The notes under the pieces were generated by a model. It had not been told where the DNA came from. It worked only from the letters and a program-made list of their open reading frames with translations, and made no database searches. The translations under genes were made by a program, and so were the position numbers. From Centroberyx gerrardi (taxonomy: Eukaryota; Chordata; Actinopteri; Beryciformes; Berycidae), in the NCBI RefSeq assembly GCF_048128805.1, contig NC_136016.1, positions 21,003,176 to 21,067,175 of the forward strand: a stretch of 64,000 nucleotides of DNA. The letters run 5' to 3'. Below are positions 12,201-23,046 of the stretch, in pieces. The stretch's first letter is position 1, and each line of letters opens with the position of its first letter.

Positions 12201-13677
12201 TGTACCGCCACCTTTTTATTTACCACCACATCTCTGACTGAGCGGACATCTCAACATGTGAGCATGCTACTTTAAGGATATTCTTGGAGTTGAAGTGAGT
12301 TCATGTGTAGGAGGATGTTGCTATGCCATCAGGCAATATCTAAAATTAACAGAATAATGTAAACTGTATGCCTTCCATATACCAGCCAAGCCACCAAGAG
12401 TTAGTCATCCCGGGTGACATCATCCACTACCAAGCTTTGATAGTATTCCTGATGAGTGAGATCACCGCTTTTCCCGACTTTGCTTCACTCACCCTCCATC
12501 CCAGCCCCATATAACCCACAGGAATTTTATAATGTCTTTCATTTTATAAAGCTCTAGGAGTATTAAAAAGGTATAAATGTGTATTGGGTGGGATTTAGGG
12601 AATCTGATATTGAACCTTAACAGCAGCGTGCATGTTTGCTCTCTCAAGGGACTAGGCATCCATACCTCACATCATTTCCATAGTACAAACCTTAATCTGT
12701 TTTACCCATAACACCTAAATATTATGCACTCAGTATAGATGCCACTGTGTGCTCTGGTAACCCACAAACCTCCATCTGTTTTGGGGTGCCATAGTAGCGG
12801 GGGAATAGGGGTGCTGATTACCCAGGGTCCCAATCTGAGGGAGGGACCCTAAAATATCTGGACTGAAACGCCTATTTATTAATATTTGATACAGCTTCAC
12901 ACTGCTCTAGTTTTGAAACAGAGTTTGGTTGAAATCTACAAATCTGCAAACAAATAAAACTTTCTCAAAAATATAAATTGTCCTAATTAAGCACTCATTC
13001 ATTCCAATTAGGGATGTGTCAGACAATCAATCAGTAAATGAACATGAGCAGGTGTGTTTGAGTTGTGAATGGGCAGACACAGTTGTTTGTCACAGATGAA
13101 ATAATGGTGATGGGGTGGGGGGAGAGAGGAGAGAGGAGGAGAGGAGAGTAGAGGGGGGGGCCCGGGGTCCCCTCGTGCACACTGGACCCATAATTCCTAG
13201 CTACGCACCTCCATCTGTCAACACCTCATCACAACCTCAAACCTGACCTAATTAGCTAATGAATAGATCTAAAGGTTGGTAACGTCACTCTGTGTTCTCC
13301 CCCTGTCTGTTTGGCCCGACACCTGGCATGCTAGGCTGTAATGCAATGGCAACACACTCCACGTTATATTAAAGGGCCATCCTCCGGTAACCCGCCCCCT
13401 TTTAGGATAGCCTGCAATTAGATAACCAGATTAGTCGCGCAATTCTGTCCGCTTAATCTCACAGGCTTTCATTAGCATCCAAAGTAGCACCCGCTCCCCC
13501 CCCTCCCCCCCCCAAAAAAACAACAAAATTGCCGAACTGTCAGTCAGATGTTGGCAGCGTCCCACAGCCGAACAGCCTGGAAAATATCCACCAAATCCTT
13601 CACGTTACCTTTCTAACTCTTTTCTTCACGATTGATTCCACCGCGAACACTTGCTCTCCAATCGCTGACAGCTCCAT
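6244..13677 (-). CDS. cbx7: Chromobox protein 7 (Polycomb PRC1 reader)
   Basis: Coding exons (minus strand): 13609-13677, 11107-11150, 9854-9919, 9637-9703, 7953-8355, 6244-6443. They join in frame to 282 aa, against about 251 in human. The start MELSAIGEQVF is the CBX7 N-terminus. The chromodomain (about residues 8-62) keeps the aromatic cage F11, W32 and W35, which binds methylated H3K27. An AT-hook-like KRGPKAKR follows, then the CBX7-typical IYTMDLRS block, then a C-terminal Pc box (EVTVTDVTINSLTVTFREA) that contacts RING1. Known family role: chromatin targeting of PRC1 in the nucleus. The odd part is a roughly 50-residue Glu/Asp run in exon 5. CBX7 rather than CBX6 or CBX8 is supported by the N-terminus, the MDLRS block and 22q13-type neighbours. 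Confidence 0.95.
7344..7640 (+). repeat. Dispersed repeat B, copy 1 (cbx7 intron)
   Basis: This shares 'atatccagttgatgaaagcttttcc', 'ggaataaacagaagaag' and 'gccaccatggctgaacagac' with copies at 18505-18765 (opposite strand) and 19831-20175. The Kozak-like ATG in it does not open a conserved protein, because the copies diverge or stop early. Confidence 0.65.
8482..8575 (+). mobile_element. tRNA-derived SINE fragment
   Basis: The text runs 'cgtcctggtggctcagctgg', then 'catgtcatccctctctc'. This is the head and tail pattern of a common fish tRNA-related SINE. It is short and truncated, and lies in a cbx7 intron. Confidence 0.5.
10054..10270. mobile_element. Small inverted-terminal-repeat element
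   Basis: The left end CAGGGTTCTTGCAC and right end GTGCAAGAACCCTG are perfect inverted complements. Both sides are flanked by TTAATA, a possible target duplication. The AT-rich body has no open frame. A related but broken version may sit near 36765-37110. Confidence 0.65.
11438..11534. repeat. Minisatellite, about four units of 29-30 bases
   Basis: The unit is built on 'aagtcagacttcgtaggaa' and is repeated four times with small differences (tagg, tggg, taag). It lies in cbx7 intron 1. Confidence 0.75.
11733..11755. repeat. Poly-G run of 23
   Basis: This is an uninterrupted G tract in cbx7 intron 1. It is a likely site of length polymorphism and sequencing uncertainty. Confidence 0.9.
12850..13215. 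repeat. Dispersed repeat C, intact copy
   Basis: This shares 'gtttggttgaaatctacaaa', 'caattagggatgtgtc', 'gtgtttgagttgtg' and 'gacccataattcctagct' with a second copy that starts near 26930 and is split by later insertions up to 28335. Confidence 0.7.
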
Positions 13678-14010
13678 CTCCGTGCCGCCGTCCGTTTTAA
13701 CTGTCAAAGTGGCGTCTTCTCCGTTACAAACTAAGCTAACTGTTTGTGACAGCGGTCCCGGTCTGTCCTCTCCTGCCTGTCTGTCTCTCTCTCTCAGCCG
13801 CCTTGTTTTCCTGACAGTTTGAGGCCCATTTATCCAGATCTACTTCCTCGTACTGGATCTTTCCGTCCGTCCAGTGACTTTACAAATCTGCGACACATCT
13901 GCACACTGCTTCGCGCGCCCCCGTTCCGAAGGCACGCTCCCCCCGTGTTCGGCAAGCGCAGCGCTCGTGTGCTGGGCCTAGGGTCCGCGCACGCGCACGA
14001 CTGTGTCATC
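13678..14010 (-). promoter_or_regulatory. cbx7 promoter and 5'UTR, CpG-rich
   Basis: The bases upstream of the cbx7 ATG are much richer in CG than the surroundings, especially 13850-14000 with cgcgcgcccc, cgcgcacgcgcacg and several CCGT blocks. This is typical of a vertebrate CpG-island promoter. No TATA box was chosen, so the start site is unknown. The candidate josd1 poly(A) signal lies only about 160 bases further upstream. Confidence 0.55.
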
Positions 14011-14159
14011 ATCATCAGGCAGTATCTGGATATCAAAAACATCCCCAACATCCAGGATAAAGAGAGGTACTTTCTGGTTCATCCAAAGCAGATAATACAG
14101 CAATAATCCTTTCATAGCAACGAATGACTCACACAGCAGCTTGTACATAAAGTGCCATT

Positions 14160-16828
14160 ATAAGCATTTTTATTTCTATGCAAAAAAAAAACAAAACAGA
14201 AAATACAGTGACATTTAATCAGGACTCTTTGATTGGGAAGGGATGAATGGGTGGGATTGTCATGGCAAAAAAAGCAAAACCCACTACGAGGTTGAACGAC
14301 AGTAGTGAGAGTTTGTAGTCATGTAGTCACCAGATCGACCTGTGGATGTTTCAACGCAGCTTCACTTGGATATAATGACATTAAAGGTCTAGAGACTGAG
14401 CTGGAATTGCAGAGTTTCATTCCAAAAATCAGACATGCACCATTTGAAAAAAAAAAAAACATCTGACGCCTACTCTTTATAAAATTATACTTTTTAAAAG
14501 GATTGTAGGCAACATAAGTCCTTGGCTGACAAAATGATAACACCTTTAGAGACTACATCCTCTATATTTTAGATATTAAATGATAAACTTCAGCTTTTTT
14601 CCCCATCCTCTCTCTGAACGTAAATCGGTGCTTTGGAATAAAACTCCTCAAATACACTCAAAACTACACCGCCCCTCTTCATCTTCAACGGCAAATGCAT
14701 GTTATTTTTCTATGTAAACAAGTTAAGGCCAATATTGTCATGAACAGACAATACATGTATAGAATAAACAGTTTCTCTTAAGCTGATAAGATCTATAAGC
14801 TACAACCGTCATCAATATAAATCTCTCATAAGGCTCACTTCTCAGTCATCCATCAACACATGTCTGGCTGGACATGTGCCTGCAAACTTTCACTTTTCTT
14901 TCTCCAAACACGTTTTCTTTTTCTAGATTATTCTCTACCCAGGCTCCATCTCCCCTCCCTCCACTGTCTTTCGCAAACTGACAACTTCCCTTCTCAAGAC
15001 CAGCAAACACTCAGACTGAAACCTAGCTGGCACACATCTGTGACTGCTGTAACCGTAAAACTTTCTGCAACTATCTCTCCTGTCCTCTCTCGACTGTATT
15101 TGGCAGGTTTGATGATATAGTCGTTTCAGCGGAGGAGGAGGAGGAGGAGGAGGAGGAGGAGGAAGAAGAGTCCTGCATCAGCTGGGCTCCTGTGCTACAG
15201 AGGGATGCTGCTGTGACCCTTTGGACCGCTGCTGTGACAAAATTTGGCTCCCCTAAAAAACAAATGCGTCTCCCCTGGTGGTGTGTCCTCGTTTTGTCAT
15301 CGGTGTGTGTGTGTTGTTTTGACACTGCATGAGGAAATTATCATTGGGGATAAATGCGCTTAATAGATGACAAGCAGGGCTGGGCAATACAGACAAAACT
15401 AATATCACGATAATCATAAGAAATCATTTTATCATCAATATGTAATGGTAAGAAATCATTTTGATATTGATATATAATTCAAATCATTTCTAATTTCAAA
15501 TAAGTTTCCCTAATTTGTTTCAGATCTCATTTTGGTAGAGATTTGAATTAGAATTTGCTTATCGTTATCATCAGAAGTGACTCTCACTATATTATTTCAT
15601 CACGATATGATTCTACTGGAAGATGATAACCAATATTAAAGTATTGCCCAGCCCTAATGACAAATAGACTAATTTAGAGCACGACAACTTCCTTAGAATC
15701 AACGAACACTTGTGGTTTCAGATAAAGATAGATTGCAAAACGAGCCTCATTTCTGCTCATTACCAGGCAGGAAGCAGCTAGTTAGGCTACTTTCATTCTC
15801 TGTAATCCCATGAAATGTTTTTAAAACATTGTTTTTCCTTTTTTTAGGTCAGTGACAGGAGAACAATCCACAAAAAAAGTAAATTATGTTATTTCTTTCC
15901 TGGAGTGAAATCAAGGCCAAACACATTTTTTTAAACGGGAAACAAACTTTGGCACAACACCGGGCTCTGGAAAAAATATTACAGCACGAATATGGACAAA
16001 CATCCAGTAGAGGGAGTGCTTGGCCTGGGTGTTGCATTGCTTTGTTGCCATATAAAACTCTTGTGTCCGTACAGACTTGTATAGGTTACAGGTTCAGTCT
16101 GTGCCAGCAGTGTTTGGAGGGGAGCGGGGTGAAATACAAAGTTGGCAATGTGATAAATCACCGATTTTGACCTGTGATATCAAAAAGAGACAGAGAGGAG
16201 TGAGATGGAGATACAGTCACACTGAGGTGAGGAAGGACACACTTTGGTGAAAGGGAAGGAGGGAGGGAAGAGAGAGAGAGAGAGATTCACAACGGGGAGG
16301 GAGAGAGAAACACAAAGACACGTCAGTGAAGGTGAACGGACTGAAGCAGGTGGGATCACTGAAGGAGACGAGGCAGATGAACAGCATTTTACACACAGCC
16401 TCAACTCCCATGACTTTGGAAACAGTAAAATGTAAAAAAAAAAAAAAATCAAAAAAAAAAATCAAAACTGACATTGAAAAATAGTTAATATATATAAAAA
16501 CACATAAGAATACCAGAAACGGAAATAATAGCATTTTCATAAATCTGAACTGTGTTGTAAGTATTGTGATTCTTTGTGATCTCCCTGTATATGTAAGTGT
16601 TTGCTTCCTTCATCGCTTTGCGTCTCGTCGCATAAGAGAGTCCAGCAATGGTCGTGTAAACAAAACCCAAAAAAGTCGGGAAAAACAAAAACAAAACAAA
16701 ACCAAAAAAAAAAGTCTGCAAGTTTGCACCCATGTGATTGGCTGTGCACGACTCTACTTCCTCTCCCTTTTATTCCGTGATTGGCCCGGGCCGCCTGTGC
16801 TGGGGGATGTGATTGGCTAGTTCGTCCC
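14160..16828 (-). other. josd1: josd1 3'UTR (approximate)
   Basis: This is downstream of the josd1 stop. A minus-strand AATAAA lies at 14169-14174, just before the cbx7 CpG-rich promoter. A nearer AATAAA at about 16769-16774 could give a very short alternative 3'UTR. A (GGA)n run is at 15134-15165, and 15375-15656 is an inserted repeat. No coding exon is seen. Confidence 0.45.
15375..15656. mobile_element. Inverted-repeat element ('gggctgggcaata' family)
   Basis: The termini AGGGCTGGGCAATAC and GTATTGCCCAGCCCT are inverted complements. The body contains 'atcacgataat' and 'tatcatcaatatg' motifs. Divergent relatives lie near 17830-17935, 25285-25440, 26270-26630 and 37370-37680 (ending 'attgctcagccctaa'). 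Confidence 0.65.
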
Positions 16829-19800
16829 CTAGCAACCGTCAGACCGCCACGTTTGGTGCGCCTCCACTTCCTCGGAGACGACCAATAGGAGTTCACAGTT
16901 CTTCCCTCGCAGCTGGTGACGCAGGAACTTCCTGTGATGTCGTAAAAAAACGGACAGTGAAAAGGACAGTCGCAGCCAAGAGAGTGAAAAGTGAGATGAG
17001 TTACTCTTTAAGAAGACTTTGAATCCAAAAAGGCAGACGGTCACCGGTTTTAAATAAACAGACCTGCTGAACACTACAAATCTTTACAGGAATACACCGA
17101 GGTTTTGGTTGGTCAACTTTAAGTGATGAGAACATAAACACTAAAATCATCCATGTGTCCCCAGTAGATCATTGGCTCTGCTGCTCCATGCTAACACTTT
17201 AGCATACACCATGTTGAGTGATAGTAGGCGACTAGCATCATGTCAGAAGTGAGGAAATGAGAACTTGTAGCAGCTCTAAAGCTAAAAGGTAAGTAATCTT
17301 AAATGATATGCAGCCAAGTTTTGTTGGTTTGTTGTGTTCTGTGTAGGAGATTGGTAAAATTGACATTAAGTATGATACAAAAATAACAGTTTTGAACTAA
17401 CAGGGACTACTTTCACTAAGCAGTGAAGGTGGTGGCTGATGGGAGACTGTACAGCTAAAAATCACTACACAGTGGATGAATATCTCACCTAAAATAGTTC
17501 CAACAATAAACTTGGCTACATCAGCTATATTGAGCTAATGATAGTTCATTTTTATAATGTATGAATCACCAGGCCATATAATAAAAACCACTGACAACTT
17601 TTTATCACTAAAAGGACACATGAATGATTTTGGTGTCTATGTTCTCATCACTTGACGGGTAATATCAATATCGCTCACGTACGCCAAATCACGTTAAACA
17701 ATCAAATTAATGTTCATCCCATTGAACCAAATGGCAATGTTAGGTGTGATGTTAAACAAAAAGTTAAAATGAGGTATGGTAGGAATGTTATTTGAGATAT
17801 TCCTACCATACCTCATTTTGTCAGAGTTTTTAAATAAAATTTGCTTGTTATCACCAAAATCACCATATCATCACCATATGATTCCACTGAACGACGATAA
17901 ACGATAATATTGAATTATCACCCATCCCTACCTTTAACACACCTTCTATATGTAATGGATATATAAGACACACAAACACACACACACACCACGGCTCTTA
18001 CCTGAGCTCGTCCGGGTCGCCGATGGGGTGCGGGTTGCGCAGTTTGGAGTCCAGGTTGTAGTAGACTCCTCCCACCTCTCTGACGCCGATCCAGTGCTGG
18101 CGTTTGAGCGGCAGCCGCAGAGGCCCCCAGCGCAGGTTGGACGGCACGTTCAGGATGAAGCCTGTCACGTTGGACAGCTGGATGCTGCCCACATCCCTGG
18201 AGGAACACAAACAAACACATGATTCACTTTTTATGGGTTTCCCTTCTGCCAGTGGCCTGCAGGAGGAGGGAGAGCGAGGATCAGCTGCGGTTTGGAGCAG
18301 ACAGAAAACTTTATGGGGAAGCGGGCAACACAATAACTGTAGCATATCGTCTTCTATCATGTTGTAAAGGTTATCAGTACATAACGTGATGCGTTTTAAA
18401 ATAGTGCAGCCCATAAGAGTTATAGCCTCCATGATAAAACCTTTCCTCCTTGCAACCTCAGAGGAAAATATGAGAATACAGGATATGCAAATAAGTGTCA
18501 ATCGCCTGCTGTGGTGTTTCTGAGCTGCACTTCCCACAGATCACCTGTCAATCAAACTGTGTGGGCGGAGCTTGATTTTCTGTTGATGCAGTTTGAGTTT
18601 ATCTTTTCTTTGTCTGTTCAGTCATGGTGGCTACCGCTGCTCATGCTAACTACCCAGTTCTTCTTCTTCTGTTTATTCCAAACTGCTGCTGCTGGAAACG
18701 CATCACTCCCTGTGTGCCAGAGGATTTTTCCCCAGGAAAGAGCTACCAGACCGGGTGTTGAGAGCAGCAAATGTGAAAACTTTGACTCACAAATCACTGC
18801 TGTGTTATTTATGATGTTGGGGATTATTACTAAGATTTTGGCCCTGTTTTGATCTTAACAGAGAGACAGGAATTTGGCTTCTCTGATACTGTTAACATTT
18901 GATAAAAGCAAAGCTTCCTGCTGTATTGTTGTCATCAATCATGTTAGACTGATAACTTTGGTATAGGAGGAAATAAGGATGCAGATAAGACTTGTCTCTT
19001 AGTCTTTATCAACTAATGGGATTCTGCTGACTAATCAAATAGATCATTCAATCAAGCAATATAAAAAACAGTCAGCAAAGACTACTGACTAGTTGGCTTA
19101 GATACAGAGGGGGGAAACATGGAGCCTCTTTACAACATTTACCCTCCATTTACATTCTGGGCATTTAGCTGACGCTCTTACCCAGAGTGCACCAGCAGAA
19201 TAAGCATAAATTCCTACATCACCAACATTAAAACCAACGAATTGTCAAGGAGTGCAAAGGTCAGAGCCAAAAGTGCTCCAACAATAGATGTGACGAAATA
19301 TTCCCGTGACCCTGGTGTAATCATGTAAGATAGGGAAGTGGTGAGAAAATAACCAAGACGAAAGGAGAGGTGGAATTGTTTTTTGTTTTTTTAACTTGGG
19401 CTCAATCTGCCTGACTGTCCTGTTGACTGTTTGGGTAAACAACTAGGATAACATTCTAGTGATAAAATTCTACCAGTAAGCAGCTGATGTGAACAGAGCT
19501 GGATAGAAATGTGCTAAAATCCTTACTTTCCTTATCACATTGTGTTACATTTTCTAGTAAGTTAAGACAATGGAAATGTCTGTTTTCAACCCCAGCCATG
19601 TCTGGCTCTTCATACCTTCTTTTATCCCACCAAACGGCCTCAAACCCCCGGGTCTGCAGAGCCGCCATGATGACGTTCACATCGTAGTTCCCATTTCCCA
19701 GCATGCTCTTCTTGTGAGGTGTCACCAGAGTGCTGGGAGAAAGCCTGAGAAGAGAAGAGATAAAAGTCATAATGCACAATATTTTCTTATAAATAAATAG

Positions 19801-20679
19801 CGGTTTTGTTACTTTAACACCACAGTGATTCAACCTATATCCAGTTCATGAAAGCTTTTCCATTTGCTGTTTTAAACACCCGGTGTCTGGTAGATCTTTC
19901 CTGGGAAAAATCCTCTGCCAGACAGGTTTTTTTTATGTTTCCAGTTTGTTAAGAATAAATAGAAGAAGCAGCCACCATGGCTGAACAGACAAAGAAAAGA
20001 GTGCCACTTACAGAAACTCAAACTTCATCAACAGAAAATCTAAGCTCCACCCACACTGTTTGATTGACAGGTGATCTATGAAAAGTGCAGTGCAGAAACA
20101 CCACACCAATGAGCGCTTAGCACCAAAGATGGAGACAAAATAAAAAATAAAAAAGCACAAATCTCGCAGATTACCACTTTAAGAAAACAGAAAGCAGGAC
20201 AAAGGGTGGGTGAGAGTGTGTGAGAGAGAAAGGGGTAGGTAAAGTAAAAAATAAAGAAGAAAAGTGGGACGGTGAGGCGCACACACACACACACACACAC
20301 ACACAGTCCCCGCTCACCTCTGGTAGATCTCCTGCAGCGTGTCCCTGCTGAAGGCCGTCCCGTCCTGGAAGACGTTATTGAGCGCGTGCAGGGCGCACAG
20401 CTCCCTCCGCTGCTTCTCGTGATAGATGGCCGGAGGAGTCGGACTGGGCTGGGGGGGCGCCGGGGGGGTGAGGGAGGAGGAGGAGGACGAGAGATCCTGC
20501 TGCTGCTGCTGCTGAGAGTCCCTGGGTTCCCTGCACCTCCTCTCTTCCGTTCCCACCACCACCACCTCTCCTCCTCCTCCTTTCTGCTTGCTGACCTTCC
20601 ATGGCATGCAGCCCAGCTCCTGCAGGCCGCCTCGCCCCTTCCCCTTCCACTCGCCGGCTGAATACGGAGCGCTTCCCAT
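16829..20679 (-). CDS. josd1: Josephin domain deubiquitinase
   Basis: Coding exons (minus): 20318-20679, 19616-19744, 18002-18196, 16829-16931. They are in frame, giving 262 aa from the first ATG or 238 aa from an internal ATG at 20605-20607; human JOSD1 is about 202 aa. The Josephin domain starts at [18 protein letters not shown]. It carries the catalytic Cys (ELCALHA), the His in [11 protein letters not shown] and the Asn/Asp in YYNLDSK. The C-terminus (KNCELLLVV, then EVEAHQTWR) matches JOSD1 rather than JOSD2. Known role: a cysteine protease of ubiquitin chains, linked to membranes. The N-terminus is odd, with extra Gly/Arg-rich, Gln (about 6) and Ser runs before the domain. The internal start MPWKVSKQK aligns with the human VPWKGDKAK region. 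The upstream ATG has a good context, so both remain possible. Confidence 0.93.
17100..17665. mobile_element. Foldback MITE, copy 1
   Basis: The left end reads 'gtcaactttaagtgatgagaacataaac'. The right end carries the complement of 'gatgagaacataga'. A near-identical core (for example 'gcatacaccatgttgagtg') recurs at 61253-61990. It lies in the last intron of josd1 and encodes no protein. Confidence 0.75.
18505..18765 (-). repeat. Dispersed repeat B, copy 2
   Basis: This is the reverse-complement match to the copies at 7344-7640 and 19831-20175, sharing for example the complements of 'agccaccatg' and 'ggaataaacagaagaag'. It lies in a josd1 intron. Confidence 0.65.
19140..19440. repeat. Dispersed repeat D, copy 1
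   Basis: This shares 'catcaccaacatta', 'agatgtgacgaaatattcc' and 'aaaggaga' in order with 37770-37990, where 'agatgtaacaaaatatccc' is seen. No open frame. Confidence 0.55.
19831..20175 (+). repeat. Dispersed repeat B, copy 3
   Basis: Same family as 7344-7640 and 18505-18765. It lies in josd1 intron 2, only about 90 bases from exon 3. Its tail 'atctcgcagattaccac' resembles 'atctcgcagaatactcc' in copy 1. Confidence 0.65.
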
Positions 20680-21784
20680 CCCTGGACGTTCACCACCACC
20701 ACCACCACCACCTCTACCACCACCACCACCACCGCTACCTTCGCAACGCTACATCGGCATCATGACGACCGTCGCCATGGCAACCTCTCAGCCGCTTGGA
20801 AGAGAGGAGCTCTTGGGTGAGGAGGAAGGGGTGGGGGAGAAGAGTGGCGGTTACAAGGTAAATGAGACCTCTGCCTGTTTAACGCAGCAACACCTGCTCT
20901 TTCAAAAGGGGACGAGAGTGGTGAGAAAAGGTCAAGGGGCGGCGAAAAACGTGGGGACAAAAACTGGGACTCAAGGAGGGGGATGAACAGCACACAAAGA
21001 TACTCCAGGTGCGGCCAGATAAAAGACAACCGCTACAGCAGCATGATCAACAAGACCACCCCCCCCAAAAAAAAACTAGAGGACAAGACGACTGTGGCTC
21101 TCTATGTTTTCCACTTCCTCCATCCTCTCTCTGTGCGTGTGAGTGTGTGTGTGTTGACGACTCTTTCCATCCAGTCAACCCAGCCTATAGCTTTGCAGTT
21201 CTTTCCATTGCTAGGCCGCCGACCATGAAGCGTTACTTCCACTGGAACAGATGCAATGGGGATTTGATGCTGAGTGGACAGGGACGCCTGGAAAACAGCT
21301 GAGAGGAAGAAAGAAAGAAAGAAAGAAAGAGGGAGGAAGAGAGACAGAAACACATTTTAAAGAAATGCTGTTGTTGTTGTTGATGTCAGTGTCTGCAGTG
21401 ATAGCTGTAGGTAAGATAAGACTGTGCTGCTACAATCTCTTCTTGGTCAGCAGGCACTGAAGTGAAAAAGGTAAACATTTCCAGCAGCTTGGACTGGCTA
21501 GAGAGGAAGCAGGCTGTTTGGTAGCTAGGAAAACAGACAACAACCCGGACAAAACACACAATTCCGCCTTACGTTTACACTCCATTGAGGATACCCACTC
21601 TTATATACTCTTAAGCCATACCTGTATCGAGGCAATTTACACGATAGTAACCGAAATCAGCCGTTAAGTCTTGCTCGCTGCCCTACGTGACTCCCGTCTG
21701 ATAACACACACACACACACACATACACACAGACACAACGGCTCCTTACGCCGTTTAACTTCATTTTCCGTCACCGTACACTTAC

Positions 21785-22015
21785 CTGAACGCGTCCTGCC
21801 GTTGGTTTTACTGTTGTGGAGTTGTCACAACCCGTTTCAAAACATAATCTGGTCTCTCCTGTTTTCCTGGGGCTCTTCAGTCCTTTGTCTTTGCCACTTT
21901 TTTCCTGGTAGCTCTCTCTCTCTCTCGCTCTCTCTCTCGCTCTCTCGCTCTTTCTCTCTCCTGGCTGCCTCGCTCTGTGTGGACGCGGGCATGCGCAGTA
22001 GCGTCTCACTGGCTC
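21785..22015 (-). promoter_or_regulatory. josd1 non-coding first exon and promoter region
   Basis: A strong donor (exon ...GTTCAG followed by GTAAGTG) has its last exon base at 21785 on the minus strand. It lies upstream of the coding exon in a segment with a long CT/AG tract (21909-21960) and CG-containing sequence to about 22040. The coding exon needs an upstream leader, so this is the best candidate. The start site is not determined. Confidence 0.5.
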
Positions 22016-22310
22016 CATGTTGCTGTCACCGCCTGCGTCAGAGCGGAGCAGTCCCTCCCCTGAGACTGCGAAACCCTACATTTCCACTTTATTTTCATCT
22101 CCAAGGAGGCGGGATCAAAAATAAATAAAAATAAACCACAATATTGCTTTTTTTGGGGGGGGAAGGATAACATCCTCTCTGTGTGTTTACGGTTTACAGC
22201 AGTGATGTAATGGTAAAGAAAAAGGTTTTTGAAACTATGACATCCAGGTGGGGATCATCATGAGCCAAACATCCATCAAAATAAAAAATCAAATTATAGT
22301 AACGTGATAC

Positions 22311-22421
22311 TTAAAGGAATAGTTCCCCCAAAGTGAAAATTCAGTCATGTCTACTCACCCCCTGTCAGTCGAAACTCTATTGAAGTTTGTAGGACCACCA
22401 ATCACTTTCCACTTCCTCCAT

Positions 22422-22467
<46 letters not shown>

Positions 22468-22894
22468 GACAACTTAATTGAAGCTCCACTGAAGTTGGTA
22501 CAACCACCAAACACAGCGAGTTAGCCCCTGTAATTCCATCTCAGCCTTCTAATAAACTATTGAAGTTAAAGGAGCCATCTATTTACAACTCCAAAATGTC
22601 TATCAAATTTCTTAACAGCTCATCCAGCAAAATCCAAGAGTTTTGTTCCCAAACGATTGCAATGTGGGTCCAAAAGTCCAATATTTACCTCATTATCTCA
22701 TGCCCTGCAGAAAATATAGAAGATAACGAGGTAAATATTGGACTTTTGGACCCAGAGTGCAATTATTTGGCTACAAAACACTTGGATTTTGCTGCATGAG
22801 CTGTTTGAAGAAATCTGATTGACATTTTATGCTTTTTTTGGAGCTATAGTAAAAAGATGGTTCTGTTAACTTCAAGAGTTTGTAGGAGGAGATG

Positions 22895-22931
<37 letters not shown>

Positions 22932-23046
22932 ATGGAGGGGGTGGAAAAGTGTTTGGTGGTCTAACGAACGTCAGTGGGGTTTCGACTGACACTGCAGTGA
23001 GTAAATCCCAAATTCCCTTGAATTTTGGAGGGGACGATTCCTTTAA
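22311..23046. mobile_element. Large foldback (palindromic) element
   Basis: The two arms are inverted copies. The left begins TTAAAGGAATAGTTCCCCC and the right ends in the near-complement GGGGACGATTCCTTTAA. Near the centre, 'ccaatatttacctc' (about 22680) is mirrored by 'gaggtaaatattgg' (about 22728). The (GT)n array at about 22424-22466 and the (AC)n array at about 22892-22930 are mirror images within the arms. A relative with the same left end ('ttaaaggaatagttcaccc') starts at about 41657. Confidence 0.75.
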
